Notes under the pieces: generated by a model
The model's input: only the letters and a program-made list of their open reading frames with translations
What the model was told of the DNA's origin: nothing
Databases searched by the model: none
Program-made: the position numbers and the translations under genes
Origin: Paenibacillus luteus
GTDB taxonomy: Bacteria > Bacillota > Bacilli > Paenibacillales > Paenibacillaceae
Assembly: GCF_006542765.1 (NCBI RefSeq)
Contig: NZ_SKCD01000077.1
Location: 124,001 to 188,000 of the forward strand
Reading direction: 5' to 3'
Length of the DNA stretch: 64,000 nucleotides
Shown: piece after piece, positions 16,654 through 24,752 of the stretch
How positions within the stretch are numbered: the stretch's first letter is position 1
Layout of the letters: each line of letters starts with the position of its first letter

Positions 16654-16851
16654 TTAAACCAGAATATTTTTGACTCTGCCGACCTGACCGTCCGCAAGCC
16701 TTACTTTGATGCCGTGAGGATGCTTGGGCGAATTGGTCAAAATGTCCTTGACGATCCCCCGTGTCAGCTTGCCTGTTCGTTGATCCTGCTTCAATACGAT
16801 ATCGACTTCCAGCCCAGCCTTGATCTGGGAGCGTTCTGTTCCATTCATCAT
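16654..16851 (-). CDS. ywbE: YwbE family protein
   Basis: A 65-residue protein with the YwbE pattern: IKAGLEVDIVLKQDQRTGKL, TRGIVKDILTNSPKHPHGI and VRLADGQVGRVK. The small beta-barrel-like, basic fold suggests nucleic-acid binding, but the role is unknown. It is transcribed in the same direction as the YneQ-like gene, 61 bp upstream of it. The first two codons are both ATG; GAGGAA precedes them. Confidence 0.85.
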   Translation of the reverse strand: MMNGTERSQIKAGLEVDIVLKQDQRTGKLTRGIVKDILTNSPKHPHGIKVRLADGQVGRVKNILV

Positions 16852-16977
16852 CTATCATTCCTCTGCTGCTCTTAATGTTGGCTTTTAGCATAGCATATAC
16901 AAAGTAAAGATGCACATTATAGGGACAACTGTTATACTTAACATCAAACGATGTTTACGAAAAGAGGAAATGTATTA

Positions 16978-18822
16978 ATGTCTAACGCATTCAACGCTTT
17001 GGGTATCATCCCCAAGCTAAGCGATTTGCTCCACCAAGATGGAATTACCGAACCGACTCCGGTTCAGAAACAAGCCATTCCGCTCCTTCTTAACGGGCAG
17101 GATGTCATTGCGCAAGCACAAACGGGCACAGGCAAAACGATCGCGTTTGCTTTGCCTATCTTGCAACGAATTAACATAGAAAAAGAGCAGGTACAAGCTC
17201 TTATATTGACTCCGACGAGAGAGCTTGCCATTCAAATAACAAGTGAGCTTAAGAAGCTTGTTCCTGCCGTTGGCGTAAGCGTGCTTGCCGCTTATGGCGG
17301 ACAGGATGTCGATGCTCAAATTCGCAAGCTGCAAAAGTCGCCTCATATCGTGGTTGCTACTCCCGGTCGCTTAATCGACCATATGAAGCGTGAAACCGTT
17401 AGCCTAGGCAAACTACAGATGCTCGTTCTTGACGAGGCCGATCAAATGCTGCACATGGGTTTCCTGCCCGATGTAGAGAGCATTATTTCTCAATCGCCCA
17501 AGGCTCGCCAAACAATGCTCTTCTCAGCTACGATGCCGGATGCAATCCGCAAACTGGCTGCAGATTACATGAAAACGCCTGTTGATATCCGTGTTAAGAG
17601 CACGAATGTTACGCTCGACAGCATTACGCAGATCGTATACGAAACGACAGACAGAACAAAGCAGCAGACGCTTGTTCATCTGCTTGAACGGCATCAGCCG
17701 TATTTGGCGGTTATCTTCTGCCGGACGAAAGTACGCGCGAAGAAACTGAACAAGGAGCTTCAAGAGCTCGGAATTGAATCAGATGAGCTGCATGGCGATC
17801 TGACGCAAGCCAAGCGCGAGCAGGTCATGAAGCGCTTTAGAGACGCACGGCTCCAAGTGCTTGTTGCAACGGATGTTGCGGCACGCGGCCTTGACGTAGA
17901 AGGCGTTACCCACGTTTACAACTATGACGTTCCGCAAGACGGAGAGCTGTACATCCACCGTATCGGCAGAACGGGCCGCGCGGGTCACGATGGCGCTGCG
18001 ATTACTCTTGCCACGCCATATGACAAAAATCATTTGATTCTTATTGAGCAGAGCATCAACGCCAAGCTCGCACGTCGCGCTATCGACAGCGAAGGCGTAG
18101 AGACCTCTGTTCGCTCACAGTCTGTCGATCGTCCAGAGAAGAGCCGCGGAGCCGCTGGCAAAGGCGGTGCTCGCATCGCAAGCGGCAAACCTGCCGAAGG
18201 CGGACGACGCGGACGCGACCGTTCCGGCCAATCGGAGCGCGGTGCTAAACCAGGAGGCCGCAGAGGCCAGCGCGAAACGGTACGCCCTGCTGCCGGCAAA
18301 CGTACAGGAAGAACTGCAGACGTACGCAGCGAAGCTTCCTCTGAAGCAGCAACAGAAACCTCCGGCTGGGCAGCAAAGCGTGGTGAGCGCTTTGATAAGG
18401 GTACTGCAGAGCGTACAGGCAATCGCAGCAATTCAGCTCGTAGCGAACGTACAGGCAGCCGCGAGAATAGCTCACGTGGCGGTGAGCGCGACGGGAACCG
18501 TGGCAGTTCGGCACGCGGCGGCTCTAGCCGCAGCAGCTTTGGAAGCCCGCGGGGCGCAGAGCATGCAGCAGGCCGCGCTAATACTAAGGTAGACAGCCCT
18601 TGGGAAGCGGCACGCAACGATCTCAAAGCGAGCAACGAACGTAGTGCAGTTCGGGGCAAAGCCCAAGCTGGCGGTCGAGGCGGACAGCGTGGCAACTCAT
18701 CAGCTGGTGGACGAAGCGGTGCACCAACTGGCGGCCGAAGCAGTGCACCAGCTGGTGCACGCGGAGGAAGCACGCGTAACAGCGGCCCATCGAATAAACC
18801 GCGCGGTGGACGCGGACGTTAA
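16978..18822 (+). CDS. DEAD-box RNA helicase with RG-rich tail
   Basis: ATP-dependent RNA helicase. Q motif Q30, motif I AQTGTGKT (47-54), PTRELA, DEAD (152-155), SAT (183-185) and HRIGRTGRAG are all present, so both RecA domains are complete. From about residue 365 to 614 the tail is disordered and rich in Arg, Gly and Ser, with repeated RGG/GGR and RSERTG units, typical of RNA-chaperone tails. GAGGAAA lies 7 nt before the ATG at 16978; an upstream in-frame ATG at 16951 has no such site. Inferred roles are cold growth, ribosome assembly or RNA decay. A second DEAD-box gene lies at 41297. Confidence 0.93.
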   Translation: MSNAFNALGIIPKLSDLLHQDGITEPTPVQKQAIPLLLNGQDVIAQAQTGTGKTIAFALPILQRINIEKEQVQALILTPTRELAIQITSELKKLVPAVGVSVLAAYGGQDVDAQIRKLQKSPHIVVATPGRLIDHMKRETVSLGKLQMLVLDEADQMLHMGFLPDVESIISQSPKARQTMLFSATMPDAIRKLAADYMKTPVDIRVKSTNVTLDSITQIVYETTDRTKQQTLVHLLERHQPYLAVIFCRTKVRAKKLNKELQELGIESDELHGDLTQAKREQVMKRFRDARLQVLVATDVAARGLDVEGVTHVYNYDVPQDGELYIHRIGRTGRAGHDGAAITLATPYDKNHLILIEQSINAKLARRAIDSEGVETSVRSQSVDRPEKSRGAAGKGGARIASGKPAEGGRRGRDRSGQSERGAKPGGRRGQRETVRPAAGKRTGRTADVRSEASSEAATETSGWAAKRGERFDKGTAERTGNRSNSARSERTGSRENSSRGGERDGNRGSSARGGSSRSSFGSPRGAEHAAGRANTKVDSPWEAARNDLKASNERSAVRGKAQAGGRGGQRGNSSAGGRSGAPTGGRSSAPAGARGGSTRNSGPSNKPRGGRGR

Positions 18823-18827
18823 TACCA

Positions 18828-18883
18828 TAAAAGAGCGGATTTTGCACGGCAGCCCATGCCCTTCGAAATCCGCTCTTTTTTAT
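18828..18883 (+). terminator. Terminator of the DEAD-box helicase gene
   Basis: AAAAGAGCGGATTT and AAATCCGCTCTTTTTT form a 14-bp stem with a T-tail. From 18884 to 19136 I see no gene apart from the short spore peptide that follows. Confidence 0.85.
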
Positions 18884-19050
18884 CTTAAAGTCCACTCCAA
18901 TTCGCCCAGCTTTTCCACAGAGAAGGCGTATTCATCTCCCTAGCAAATGTCGGAGTACCATCCGTAACAAACTGCTGCACCAAACGAGAAGAGATCTGCC
19001 TAAATGTCTTCAGACCGAGACAAATGTCCAATCGAATCGGGACATTTTGA

Positions 19051-19058
19051 CATACAAT
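19051..19058 (+). promoter_or_regulatory. Possible sporulation -10 element
   Basis: CATACAAT matches the -10 of mother-cell sigma-E/sigma-K promoters. A clear matching -35 is not seen, so this is weak. It lies about 80 nt before the YjcZ-like gene. Confidence 0.25.
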
Positions 19059-19136
19059 ACCCTATACCGAACAGCGGGAAGTACCCCATTTACACAGCAT
19101 CCCACAGTCGGAAAATCATGAATAGGGGGAATTGGC

Positions 19137-19226
19137 ATGTCCGGTGTACATGGAGGCTTTACGTCGGTTGGCGTAATTTTGGTATTGTTCATTCTTCTGG
19201 TTATTATTTCTAGATCCGTTCTCTAA
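19137..19226 (+). CDS. YjcZ-family small spore peptide
   Basis: A 29-residue peptide: MSGVHGGFTSVG, then the hydrophobic VILVLFILLVIISRSVL. The Gly-rich head plus a single hydrophobic tail is characteristic of YjcZ-type sporulation peptides. GGGGGA stands 6 nt before the ATG, and the gene has its own terminator. Too short for common gene-length cut-offs. Function unknown; probably membrane-associated in the forespore or mother cell. Confidence 0.8.
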   Translation: MSGVHGGFTSVGVILVLFILLVIISRSVL

Positions 19227-19249
19227 TGATCGTAAAATCCTCATTATAG

Positions 19250-19286
19250 CAAAAAACCGCCGAGCACTAGGCTCTGGCGGTTTTTT
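19250..19286. terminator. Bidirectional terminator
   Basis: AAAAAACCGCC and GGCGGTTTTTT flank a short GAGC/GCTC inner stem. It serves the YjcZ-like gene on the plus strand and the HAD gene on the minus strand. Confidence 0.85.
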
Positions 19287-19292
19287 GGCGAT

Positions 19293-20090
19293 TTAAGTCC
19301 ATGCATATTCACGCAGTGCACGCGCTACGCCATCCTCGCTGTTCGAAGGGGCAACCGCTTTGGCTGACAGCTTCACCTGCTCAGGTGAATTGCCCATTGC
19401 AATGCCCATTCCGGCAAATTGCAGCATTGTAATATCATTATAATAATTGCCTATGGCAAGGATGCGGCTTCGGTCAATGCCCCGTATTGCAGCCAACTGT
19501 TCCAATGCTCTTCCTTTATTAGCCTCCGCGTGATGAACGTCGATGAAGTAATCGCCGCTTCTTATCGAGTGAAGAGTTTGCGGCCAGCTTGCCCATTCCG
19601 TTTGAACCGTGTCCATTTGTTCCTTGCTGCCAAAAACCGTAAATTTCACGAGACCGCTAGGCAGAGCTAGCCGGAAGTCCTGTATAGAGGGCTTCGCTTG
19701 ATAACGGCCATACATAAGTTCAGCTTCAGGCGTCATGCTCTCCACCATCATTTCAAAGGCCGTATTTAAATCAAAATGGATCGCGCGATCACGGCAATAA
19801 ACTACGAAATCACTCAAATGCTCTGGAATCATATCAAACTGATGGATAACTGACCGGTCATCCGAATTAATCGTTGCGGCTCCATTATGCGTAATTACTG
19901 TACCGCCTAGTCCAAGCTCTTCCAATATCGGAAGCGCACCTGACGGTCCGCGGCCCGTGCACAACACGATTTGAGCGCCGCGGTCCGCAGCCTCGTGAAC
20001 CGTTTCACGGATCGCTTTCGTTAGTACATGATCGTCGGTCAACAGCGTTCCATCAACATCTAATGCAATTAAATCGTATTGCAAGCTCAT
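19293..20090 (-). CDS. Cof-type HAD hydrolase
   Basis: Haloacid dehalogenase phosphatase of the Cof/YidA group (265 residues). Motif I is DVDGTLLTDD, motif II LCTGRG, motif III has the Lys in EANKGRAL, and motif IV is AIGNYYNDITML with the two Asp positions partly replaced (usually GDxxND; here GNYYND). The IIB cap lies between. Family members dephosphorylate sugar phosphates, FMN or pyridoxal phosphate. The Asp-to-Asn change in motif IV is the one oddity. GGAG precedes the ATG. Confidence 0.88.
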   Translation of the reverse strand: MSLQYDLIALDVDGTLLTDDHVLTKAIRETVHEAADRGAQIVLCTGRGPSGALPILEELGLGGTVITHNGAATINSDDRSVIHQFDMIPEHLSDFVVYCRDRAIHFDLNTAFEMMVESMTPEAELMYGRYQAKPSIQDFRLALPSGLVKFTVFGSKEQMDTVQTEWASWPQTLHSIRSGDYFIDVHHAEANKGRALEQLAAIRGIDRSRILAIGNYYNDITMLQFAGMGIAMGNSPEQVKLSAKAVAPSNSEDGVARALREYAWT

Positions 20091-20122
20091 CGTCTCACTC
20101 CAATTTTTGTCTCTTTGTATGG

Positions 20123-20878
20123 TTATTGATCAAATTTTCGTCTATGCGCCCGAAGCAGTTCCACTTCTTCCAAGGTTAGTTCCCGGTATGAACCCTCCGG
20201 TAGTGACTCATCCAATGCGAGAGGCCCCATGGACACTCTTTTCAAGTAGACGACCGTTTTGCCTACCGCTTCAAACATTCTTTTTACCTGATGAAACTTC
20301 CCTTCCATGATCGTCAGCGAGATGCTGGAATACTTTCCATCCTCCCGCATTTCCTGTCTGGCAATTTCAAGTACAGCAGGCATTGTAACGTAACCATCAT
20401 CAAGTGTAACACCAATAGAAAACTGCTCTTTATCTGCCTCTCCAACATCTCCATGAACTAAGGCTTCGTACGTTTTAGCTACATGCTTGCGCGGGGACAG
20501 CAGCTCGTGTGCCAATTGGCCGTCATTCGTCAGCAGCAGCAGACCTACCGTATCCTTATCCAGACGGCCTACCGGAAACGGCTCGCGCATTCGATCCTGC
20601 GGCTCCAGAAGGTCGATGACAGTACGCTCGCGTCCGTCCTCCGTCGCCGAAATAACTCCTTGTGGCTTATTGAGCATAAAATATACGACGTCCCTATAAA
20701 TAACCTGCACGCCTTCAAAAGCAACTTCCGATGTATCTTGGTCTACGATGATGCCGCTATCCTTGATCACCTTGCCTGCTAACGTCACCTTTCCAAACTT
20801 TACTGCTTTCTTTATCTCACTGCGTGTACCTAGGCCCATATGGGCAAGCAGCTTATCGATTCGAATTTTTTTGCTCAT
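20123..20878 (-). CDS. RsuA-family rRNA pseudouridine synthase
   Basis: Modifies uridine in 16S or 23S rRNA. An N-terminal S4-like RNA-binding domain (IRIDKLLAHMGLGTRSEIKK) is followed by the catalytic domain, with the Asp in PVGRLDKDTVGLLLLTNDG and KPQGVISATEDG before it. KFHQVKRMFEAVGKTV is the usual C-terminal motif. The ATG at 20878 lies one base after the stop of the upstream methyltransferase gene, so the two rRNA modification enzymes are translationally coupled. Length 251 residues is normal. Confidence 0.9.
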   Translation of the reverse strand: MSKKIRIDKLLAHMGLGTRSEIKKAVKFGKVTLAGKVIKDSGIIVDQDTSEVAFEGVQVIYRDVVYFMLNKPQGVISATEDGRERTVIDLLEPQDRMREPFPVGRLDKDTVGLLLLTNDGQLAHELLSPRKHVAKTYEALVHGDVGEADKEQFSIGVTLDDGYVTMPAVLEIARQEMREDGKYSSISLTIMEGKFHQVKRMFEAVGKTVVYLKRVSMGPLALDESLPEGSYRELTLEEVELLRAHRRKFDQ

Positions 20879-20879
20879 C

Positions 20880-22535
20880 CTACACCCATCTCCATCCTGC
20901 TGGCAGCTCATTTTTGATCATGCCTCCGGCATATTTCCCCCAGCCAATGGGATAACCATCTGTACAAACCAAGATATAACCCTTGGACGGTTCGCCTTCT
21001 TTCACCTGGACAGACGATTCCTCCACAAATAGGGTTTCACCTTTCAAAAACCGAAGTGTCTGCTCGTCTGTCGAGCTCCAATTCACCCAACGCACCGCAG
21101 CTTCCCGTGTAAGTCCCATTGCAAGGGGATGCGACGGCTCAAAGCGTCCGCGAACGGCCTCACCCACATACCATCCCGCTCTGACGACTCGCAGACCATC
21201 GAGCGGCGGCACTTCTTCCGGCTGAATATAAACTCGCGATCCATAGGCCATCACACGGCCCGGCCAAGAAAGCGCACCCGCCGCGAACTGCTCCGCGTGT
21301 TGGCTCCAGAGTTCAACAGGTGACGCTGCCTCTAAAGCAACCTGGTTGTTGTCAGTCCGAACGCTGCCGCCGGTACGGGATTTTATAGCGTGATTGGAAG
21401 AGGCATTTTCCCAATCGTTACGGGTCTGGCGTTTGGCTGCGCGCCGCTCATCTCTGTAATCCTGCTTTTTCTCTAGTTTCTTTGGTCCGTTTGGCTGCGG
21501 CTCCCGCTTCAGTCTTCCAGATACTCCCTGCGCCGAAGGGCGAGTTCGTGGCCCAACATTATGAATGGCATCGGTTTGTTGTTGTTCTCGCTGCCCTCTG
21601 CGTACAAGCACAGCGGCATAGTGGCCTTCTCCTTCAATTAAATGCGGCCATAGCCTTACCGTACCTTTGATCGATTGAAGCCGCTCAGCATCAAGCTGAG
21701 CCGTCTCTCCGGCTAAATCCGCTCTGCCCGGCTGCCATCCAAATTGCTGCGGTACCGGCTCTATATCGAAATCAACATGCTCTGCGAGGAAAGTGGCGAT
21801 CTGTTGTTCATTCTCTTCGGGTGAGAAGGTGCACGTGGAATACACGATCCGCCCCCCAGGTGCAAGCATCGCTGATGCATGTCGCAAAATATCACGCTGC
21901 ATGATGGAACATCGTTCGATGGAATGCTTCTCCCAATCCGCGATCATCGATTCATCTTTGCGAAACATGCCTTCGCCAGAGCAAGGCGCGTCGACAAGAA
22001 TTCGATCGAACCATTCTGGGAAGACAGCGGCAATCGCCTCTGGTTCCTCATTGAGCACCACTGCATTTCGGACACCGGCTAGCTCGATATTTTTGGCGAG
22101 TGCCTTGGTTCGTTCCCGCGCATTATCGTTTGTGACGAGCACTCCACTTCCCTGCAGCTTCCCGGCGATTTGTGTTGATTTACCGCCTGGTGCCGCACAC
22201 AAATCCAGCACGCGCTGACCAGGCTGCACGTCCAACAATTCCACAGGAGCCATAGCGCTCGGCTCCTGAATATAATAAAGGCCAGCATGGTAATGAGGGT
22301 GCTTGCCAGGACGCTCTCCCTCTGCGTAATACAGTCCGTCTGGGGCCCATGGGATCGGACGCGTCCCTTCTCCTATTGGAGATAGCTCTCTCCACAGCGC
22401 AGCATTGAGCTTCAAACGGTTGATTCTCAAACCATATACTCTTGGGTCTGCATAGGATGACATAAAATTGTCATATTCCTCATGGAGCAGCTTTTCCATT
22501 TTTTCCGTGAATTTACGAGGCAAATTGCCGATCAT
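20880..22535 (-). CDS. RsmF/RsmB-type rRNA cytosine-C5 methyltransferase
   Basis: SAM-dependent m5C methyltransferase for rRNA. The N-terminal RNA-binding part is followed by VLDLCAAPGGKSTQIAGKL (SAM site), DAPCSGEGMFRK (motif IV Cys) and YSTCTFSPEENE (catalytic Cys, motif VI). A basic Gln/Arg-rich linker leads to a C-terminal PUA-like module (LPAGWRWV end), as in the YebU/RsmF group. Two ATGs are possible: that at 22541 lies only 2 nt after AGGAGG, so 22535, at 8 nt, is preferred. Coupled to a pseudouridine synthase gene. Confidence 0.9.
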   Translation of the reverse strand: MIGNLPRKFTEKMEKLLHEEYDNFMSSYADPRVYGLRINRLKLNAALWRELSPIGEGTRPIPWAPDGLYYAEGERPGKHPHYHAGLYYIQEPSAMAPVELLDVQPGQRVLDLCAAPGGKSTQIAGKLQGSGVLVTNDNARERTKALAKNIELAGVRNAVVLNEEPEAIAAVFPEWFDRILVDAPCSGEGMFRKDESMIADWEKHSIERCSIMQRDILRHASAMLAPGGRIVYSTCTFSPEENEQQIATFLAEHVDFDIEPVPQQFGWQPGRADLAGETAQLDAERLQSIKGTVRLWPHLIEGEGHYAAVLVRRGQREQQQTDAIHNVGPRTRPSAQGVSGRLKREPQPNGPKKLEKKQDYRDERRAAKRQTRNDWENASSNHAIKSRTGGSVRTDNNQVALEAASPVELWSQHAEQFAAGALSWPGRVMAYGSRVYIQPEEVPPLDGLRVVRAGWYVGEAVRGRFEPSHPLAMGLTREAAVRWVNWSSTDEQTLRFLKGETLFVEESSVQVKEGEPSKGYILVCTDGYPIGWGKYAGGMIKNELPAGWRWV

Positions 22536-22575
22536 ACCCATTTCCTCCTGCCAATCTGCGATGATGTCTAGGCTC

Positions 22576-22605
22576 TTACATACGAGTATAGCTTTGTTAT
22601 ATAAT
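22576..22605 (+). promoter_or_regulatory. Candidate sigma-A promoter of the thioredoxin/lipoprotein operon
   Basis: TTACAT, an 18-bp spacer and TATAAT lie 70 nt upstream of the first gene. The -10 is exact and the -35 is partial. Confidence 0.4.
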
Positions 22606-22678
22606 ATATTAAAGTAAGGACAAGCTGCCTAGAAAACGCCTGTCCATCAAAAAAATCGTTTCGGAGGTCGCCGTACAA

Positions 22679-23194
22679 ATGAAAAGAAAAAAGAAAGTCA
22701 GTATGATCTATGTGTATATCGGAGTTGTCGTTATTTTATTCGGTTTAATTGCCTTGCTGAACAACAGCGGCAAAGTAAACGCTCTTTATGACAAGCCTGT
22801 ATCACAGCTAAATCCAGAAACGCGCAAGCAGCTTGACGATCCTAACTATCAGAATATCATATTACCGGCTGTATTGGACAAGAAGGTCGCAGATAAGGAA
22901 AGTTTCTTTGTCTATCTATTTGCTTCTGATTGCCCGCACTGCCAAAAAACAACGCCGCAGCTCATGCCGCTGGTAGATGAACTGGGCATTGATCTGCCTC
23001 AATTTAATTTAAGAGAATTCCCTTCCTACTTCAATAAATATAATGTGGAATATACGCCTACGCTCGCTTATTTCAAGGACGGCGTTCAAATCGATAAACT
23101 TGAAGGCGGACTTGCTGAAGCAGGAACTTCAGGTTATTCCCTTGAGGATTTCCGGGCATTCTTCAACAAATATTCAGGAGCTGAGAACAAATGA
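22679..23194 (+). CDS. Membrane-anchored thioredoxin-fold protein
   Basis: After a basic N-terminus one membrane segment (MIYVYIGVVVILFGLIALL) anchors a 140-residue extracytoplasmic domain. LFASDCPHCQKTTPQL holds a CPHC redox motif at the expected thioredoxin position, and YTPTLAYFKDG carries the cis-Pro loop. CPHC is usual for DsbA-like oxidases. The stop overlaps the ATG of the next gene (ATGATGA), so the product probably works with that Cys-rich lipoprotein. GGAGGT precedes the ATG by about 10 nt. Confidence 0.82.
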   Translation: MKRKKKVSMIYVYIGVVVILFGLIALLNNSGKVNALYDKPVSQLNPETRKQLDDPNYQNIILPAVLDKKVADKESFFVYLFASDCPHCQKTTPQLMPLVDELGIDLPQFNLREFPSYFNKYNVEYTPTLAYFKDGVQIDKLEGGLAEAGTSGYSLEDFRAFFNKYSGAENK

Positions 23195-23727
23195 TGAAGC
23201 GCCAGCGCTTAACGGAGGAACAGATTGCCGAGAACCAGAAAAACTCTCGGATTCGCGGCATCATGTACGGCCTGCTGCTGGCATTTGCATTCATAACCCT
23301 GCTCACCGCCTGCGGCATGGCAAGCGACGACAAAACAGGGGCCGAGCACCAGCACGGCTCCGAAACTTGGCAGACGACAGAGTCGTATGACAAGCTTCCC
23401 GGTTTTCTCGCCGACTACACACCGCATACAAGCGACCTATACAAGGCTGTACACGCCCATGCTGACATTATGAGCGGTGTGACCTGCTATTGCGGCTGTT
23501 CGGATGGGCTCGCAGTCGAAACCCCGCATGACTCGCTTCTGCGCTGCTATGTCGCCGAGCATCCTGCGGATGAAGGAGCCGTAACCTGGACGAACCACAG
23601 TACCAGCTGCGGCATCTGCAAGAAAGAGATGGAAGAAGTTATCGCCTTAAGCAAGCAAGGCAAGACGGCTGATGAAATACGAGAAGCCATAGACGCTTCT
23701 TATAAACCAAAGAAATCCAGCGACTAG
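23191..23727 (+). CDS. Lipoprotein with PCYCGC-type cysteine motif
   Basis: A basic N-terminus and hydrophobic stretch end in LLTAC, a lipobox, so Cys-41 is probably lipidated outside the membrane. The mature part has TCYCGCSDG, a further Cys in LLRCYVAEHP, and CGICKKEMEE, that is, six cysteines in the pattern of PCYCGC-motif lipoproteins (first Pro replaced by Thr). Conserved His residues (HAHAD) add possible metal ligands. Function is not established; metal or heme-related redox work is an inference from the coupled thioredoxin gene. Confidence 0.8.
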   Translation: MMKRQRLTEEQIAENQKNSRIRGIMYGLLLAFAFITLLTACGMASDDKTGAEHQHGSETWQTTESYDKLPGFLADYTPHTSDLYKAVHAHADIMSGVTCYCGCSDGLAVETPHDSLLRCYVAEHPADEGAVTWTNHSTSCGICKKEMEEVIALSKQGKTADEIREAIDASYKPKKSSD

Positions 23728-23752
23728 TCTTGCCTTTCTATTGTTTTCTCAC

Positions 23753-23802
23753 AACGGCTGCCTCCGCAGGTTCAACAGAACTTTGCCTGGCAGCTGTTTT
23801 TG
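23753..23802 (+). terminator. Terminator of the thioredoxin/lipoprotein operon
   Basis: AACGGCTGCC pairs with GGCAGCTGTT and the stem runs into TTTTT. Confidence 0.7.
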
Positions 23803-23850
23803 ATGTCATAGGAAGTTCATCTCTCTATACATCGCCCATTTAGCGGGTCA

Positions 23851-23900
23851 TAAAAAATAAAGGCATCATGGCAGCATTTCCGCTGCCAAGACACCTCATG
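23851..23900 (-). terminator. Terminator of the pyrD/relQ operon
   Basis: On the minus strand AGGTGTCTTGGCAGC and GCTGCCATGATGCCT pair with a few mismatches and are followed by TTATTTTTTA. Confidence 0.7.
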
Positions 23901-23931
23901 TTTTCATATAAGCAGGTAGACCCGCCTACGA

Positions 23932-24735
23932 CTAATTTTGATTTGCTTTTTTGGCCTTGCCGATCGCTGCCTGAATATCAAGCGAGAGCTTGCTAAGCCC
24001 ATGATAATCCTCTCTTTCAAACTTTTCATTGAATCTCATTTGGAACTGCGCGGCCTCGCGGACGCGGTGGTAAAAATATAAATCCTGTATGCCGCTCAGA
24101 ACCTTGGATACGACATTTGACTGCTCCTCGAATTCTGTCTGGGCATCCAAAATCTCCTTGCGAATGCTCGTCATCTCCGTATCGAGCTGTGATGCGGCTT
24201 CGGCCGCTTTCTTCAAGCGGTCGCGCACATCCTCTGGCAAGCTTTCCTTAAACTTATAGTTCAGGGAATGCTCGATTGTTGCCCAAAAATTCATCGCCAG
24301 CGTTCGAATCTGAATTTCAGCCAATACGATTTTGTACCCTAGCGCCGTTTGAACGGGATATTCGACAATCATATGGTAGCTGCGATATCCGCTATCCTTA
24401 AAATTCGTAATATAATCCTTCTCATAGACAAGCGTCAAATCCCTGCGCGTCCGGATTAAGCTTGCGACCCGGTGGATATCATCAACAAACTGGCACATAA
24501 TTCGAATGCCTGCTATGTCTTCAATGCCTTTATCCAATTGATCTGACGGGACATTAAGGCGCTTGGCTTTTTCCAATATGCTTGAAATGCGCTTCACCCG
24601 GCCGGTGACAAATTCAATCGGTGCGTAAGCTTCTCTTATCTTCAGTTCAACCCGCATCGTTTTAAACTTCACTTTCAGTTCTTCAACCGCTTGTTCATAA
24701 GGCTGTAAAAAAAGATTCCAGTCTCTACCGTCCAT
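23932..24735 (-). CDS. Small alarmone synthetase (RelQ/SasB type)
   Basis: Makes (p)ppGpp from GTP or GDP and ATP. The RelA/SpoT synthetase fold is visible: VTGRVKRISSILEKA, DIAGIRIMCQFVDDI, a basic G-loop region with DSGYRSYHMIVEYP, and EIQIRTLAMNFWATIEHSL. There is no hydrolase or TGS/ACT domain. At 267 residues it is some 50 longer than Bacillus SasB, because of a helical C-terminal extension (residues 175-267, probable coiled coil). It lies 17 bp after pyrD on the same strand, linking it to nucleotide metabolism. Confidence 0.9.
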   Translation of the reverse strand: MDGRDWNLFLQPYEQAVEELKVKFKTMRVELKIREAYAPIEFVTGRVKRISSILEKAKRLNVPSDQLDKGIEDIAGIRIMCQFVDDIHRVASLIRTRRDLTLVYEKDYITNFKDSGYRSYHMIVEYPVQTALGYKIVLAEIQIRTLAMNFWATIEHSLNYKFKESLPEDVRDRLKKAAEAASQLDTEMTSIRKEILDAQTEFEEQSNVVSKVLSGIQDLYFYHRVREAAQFQMRFNEKFEREDYHGLSKLSLDIQAAIGKAKKANQN

Positions 24736-24752
24736 CCGGCCGCCTCCTGTTC

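Noticed and set aside
18030..18773. Open frame of 247 codons antisense to the DEAD-box helicase tail
   Set aside because: It mirrors the Arg/Gly/Ser-rich repeat codons of the real gene, has no ribosome site and encodes a low-complexity Arg/Pro/Leu text. It is a composition artefact.
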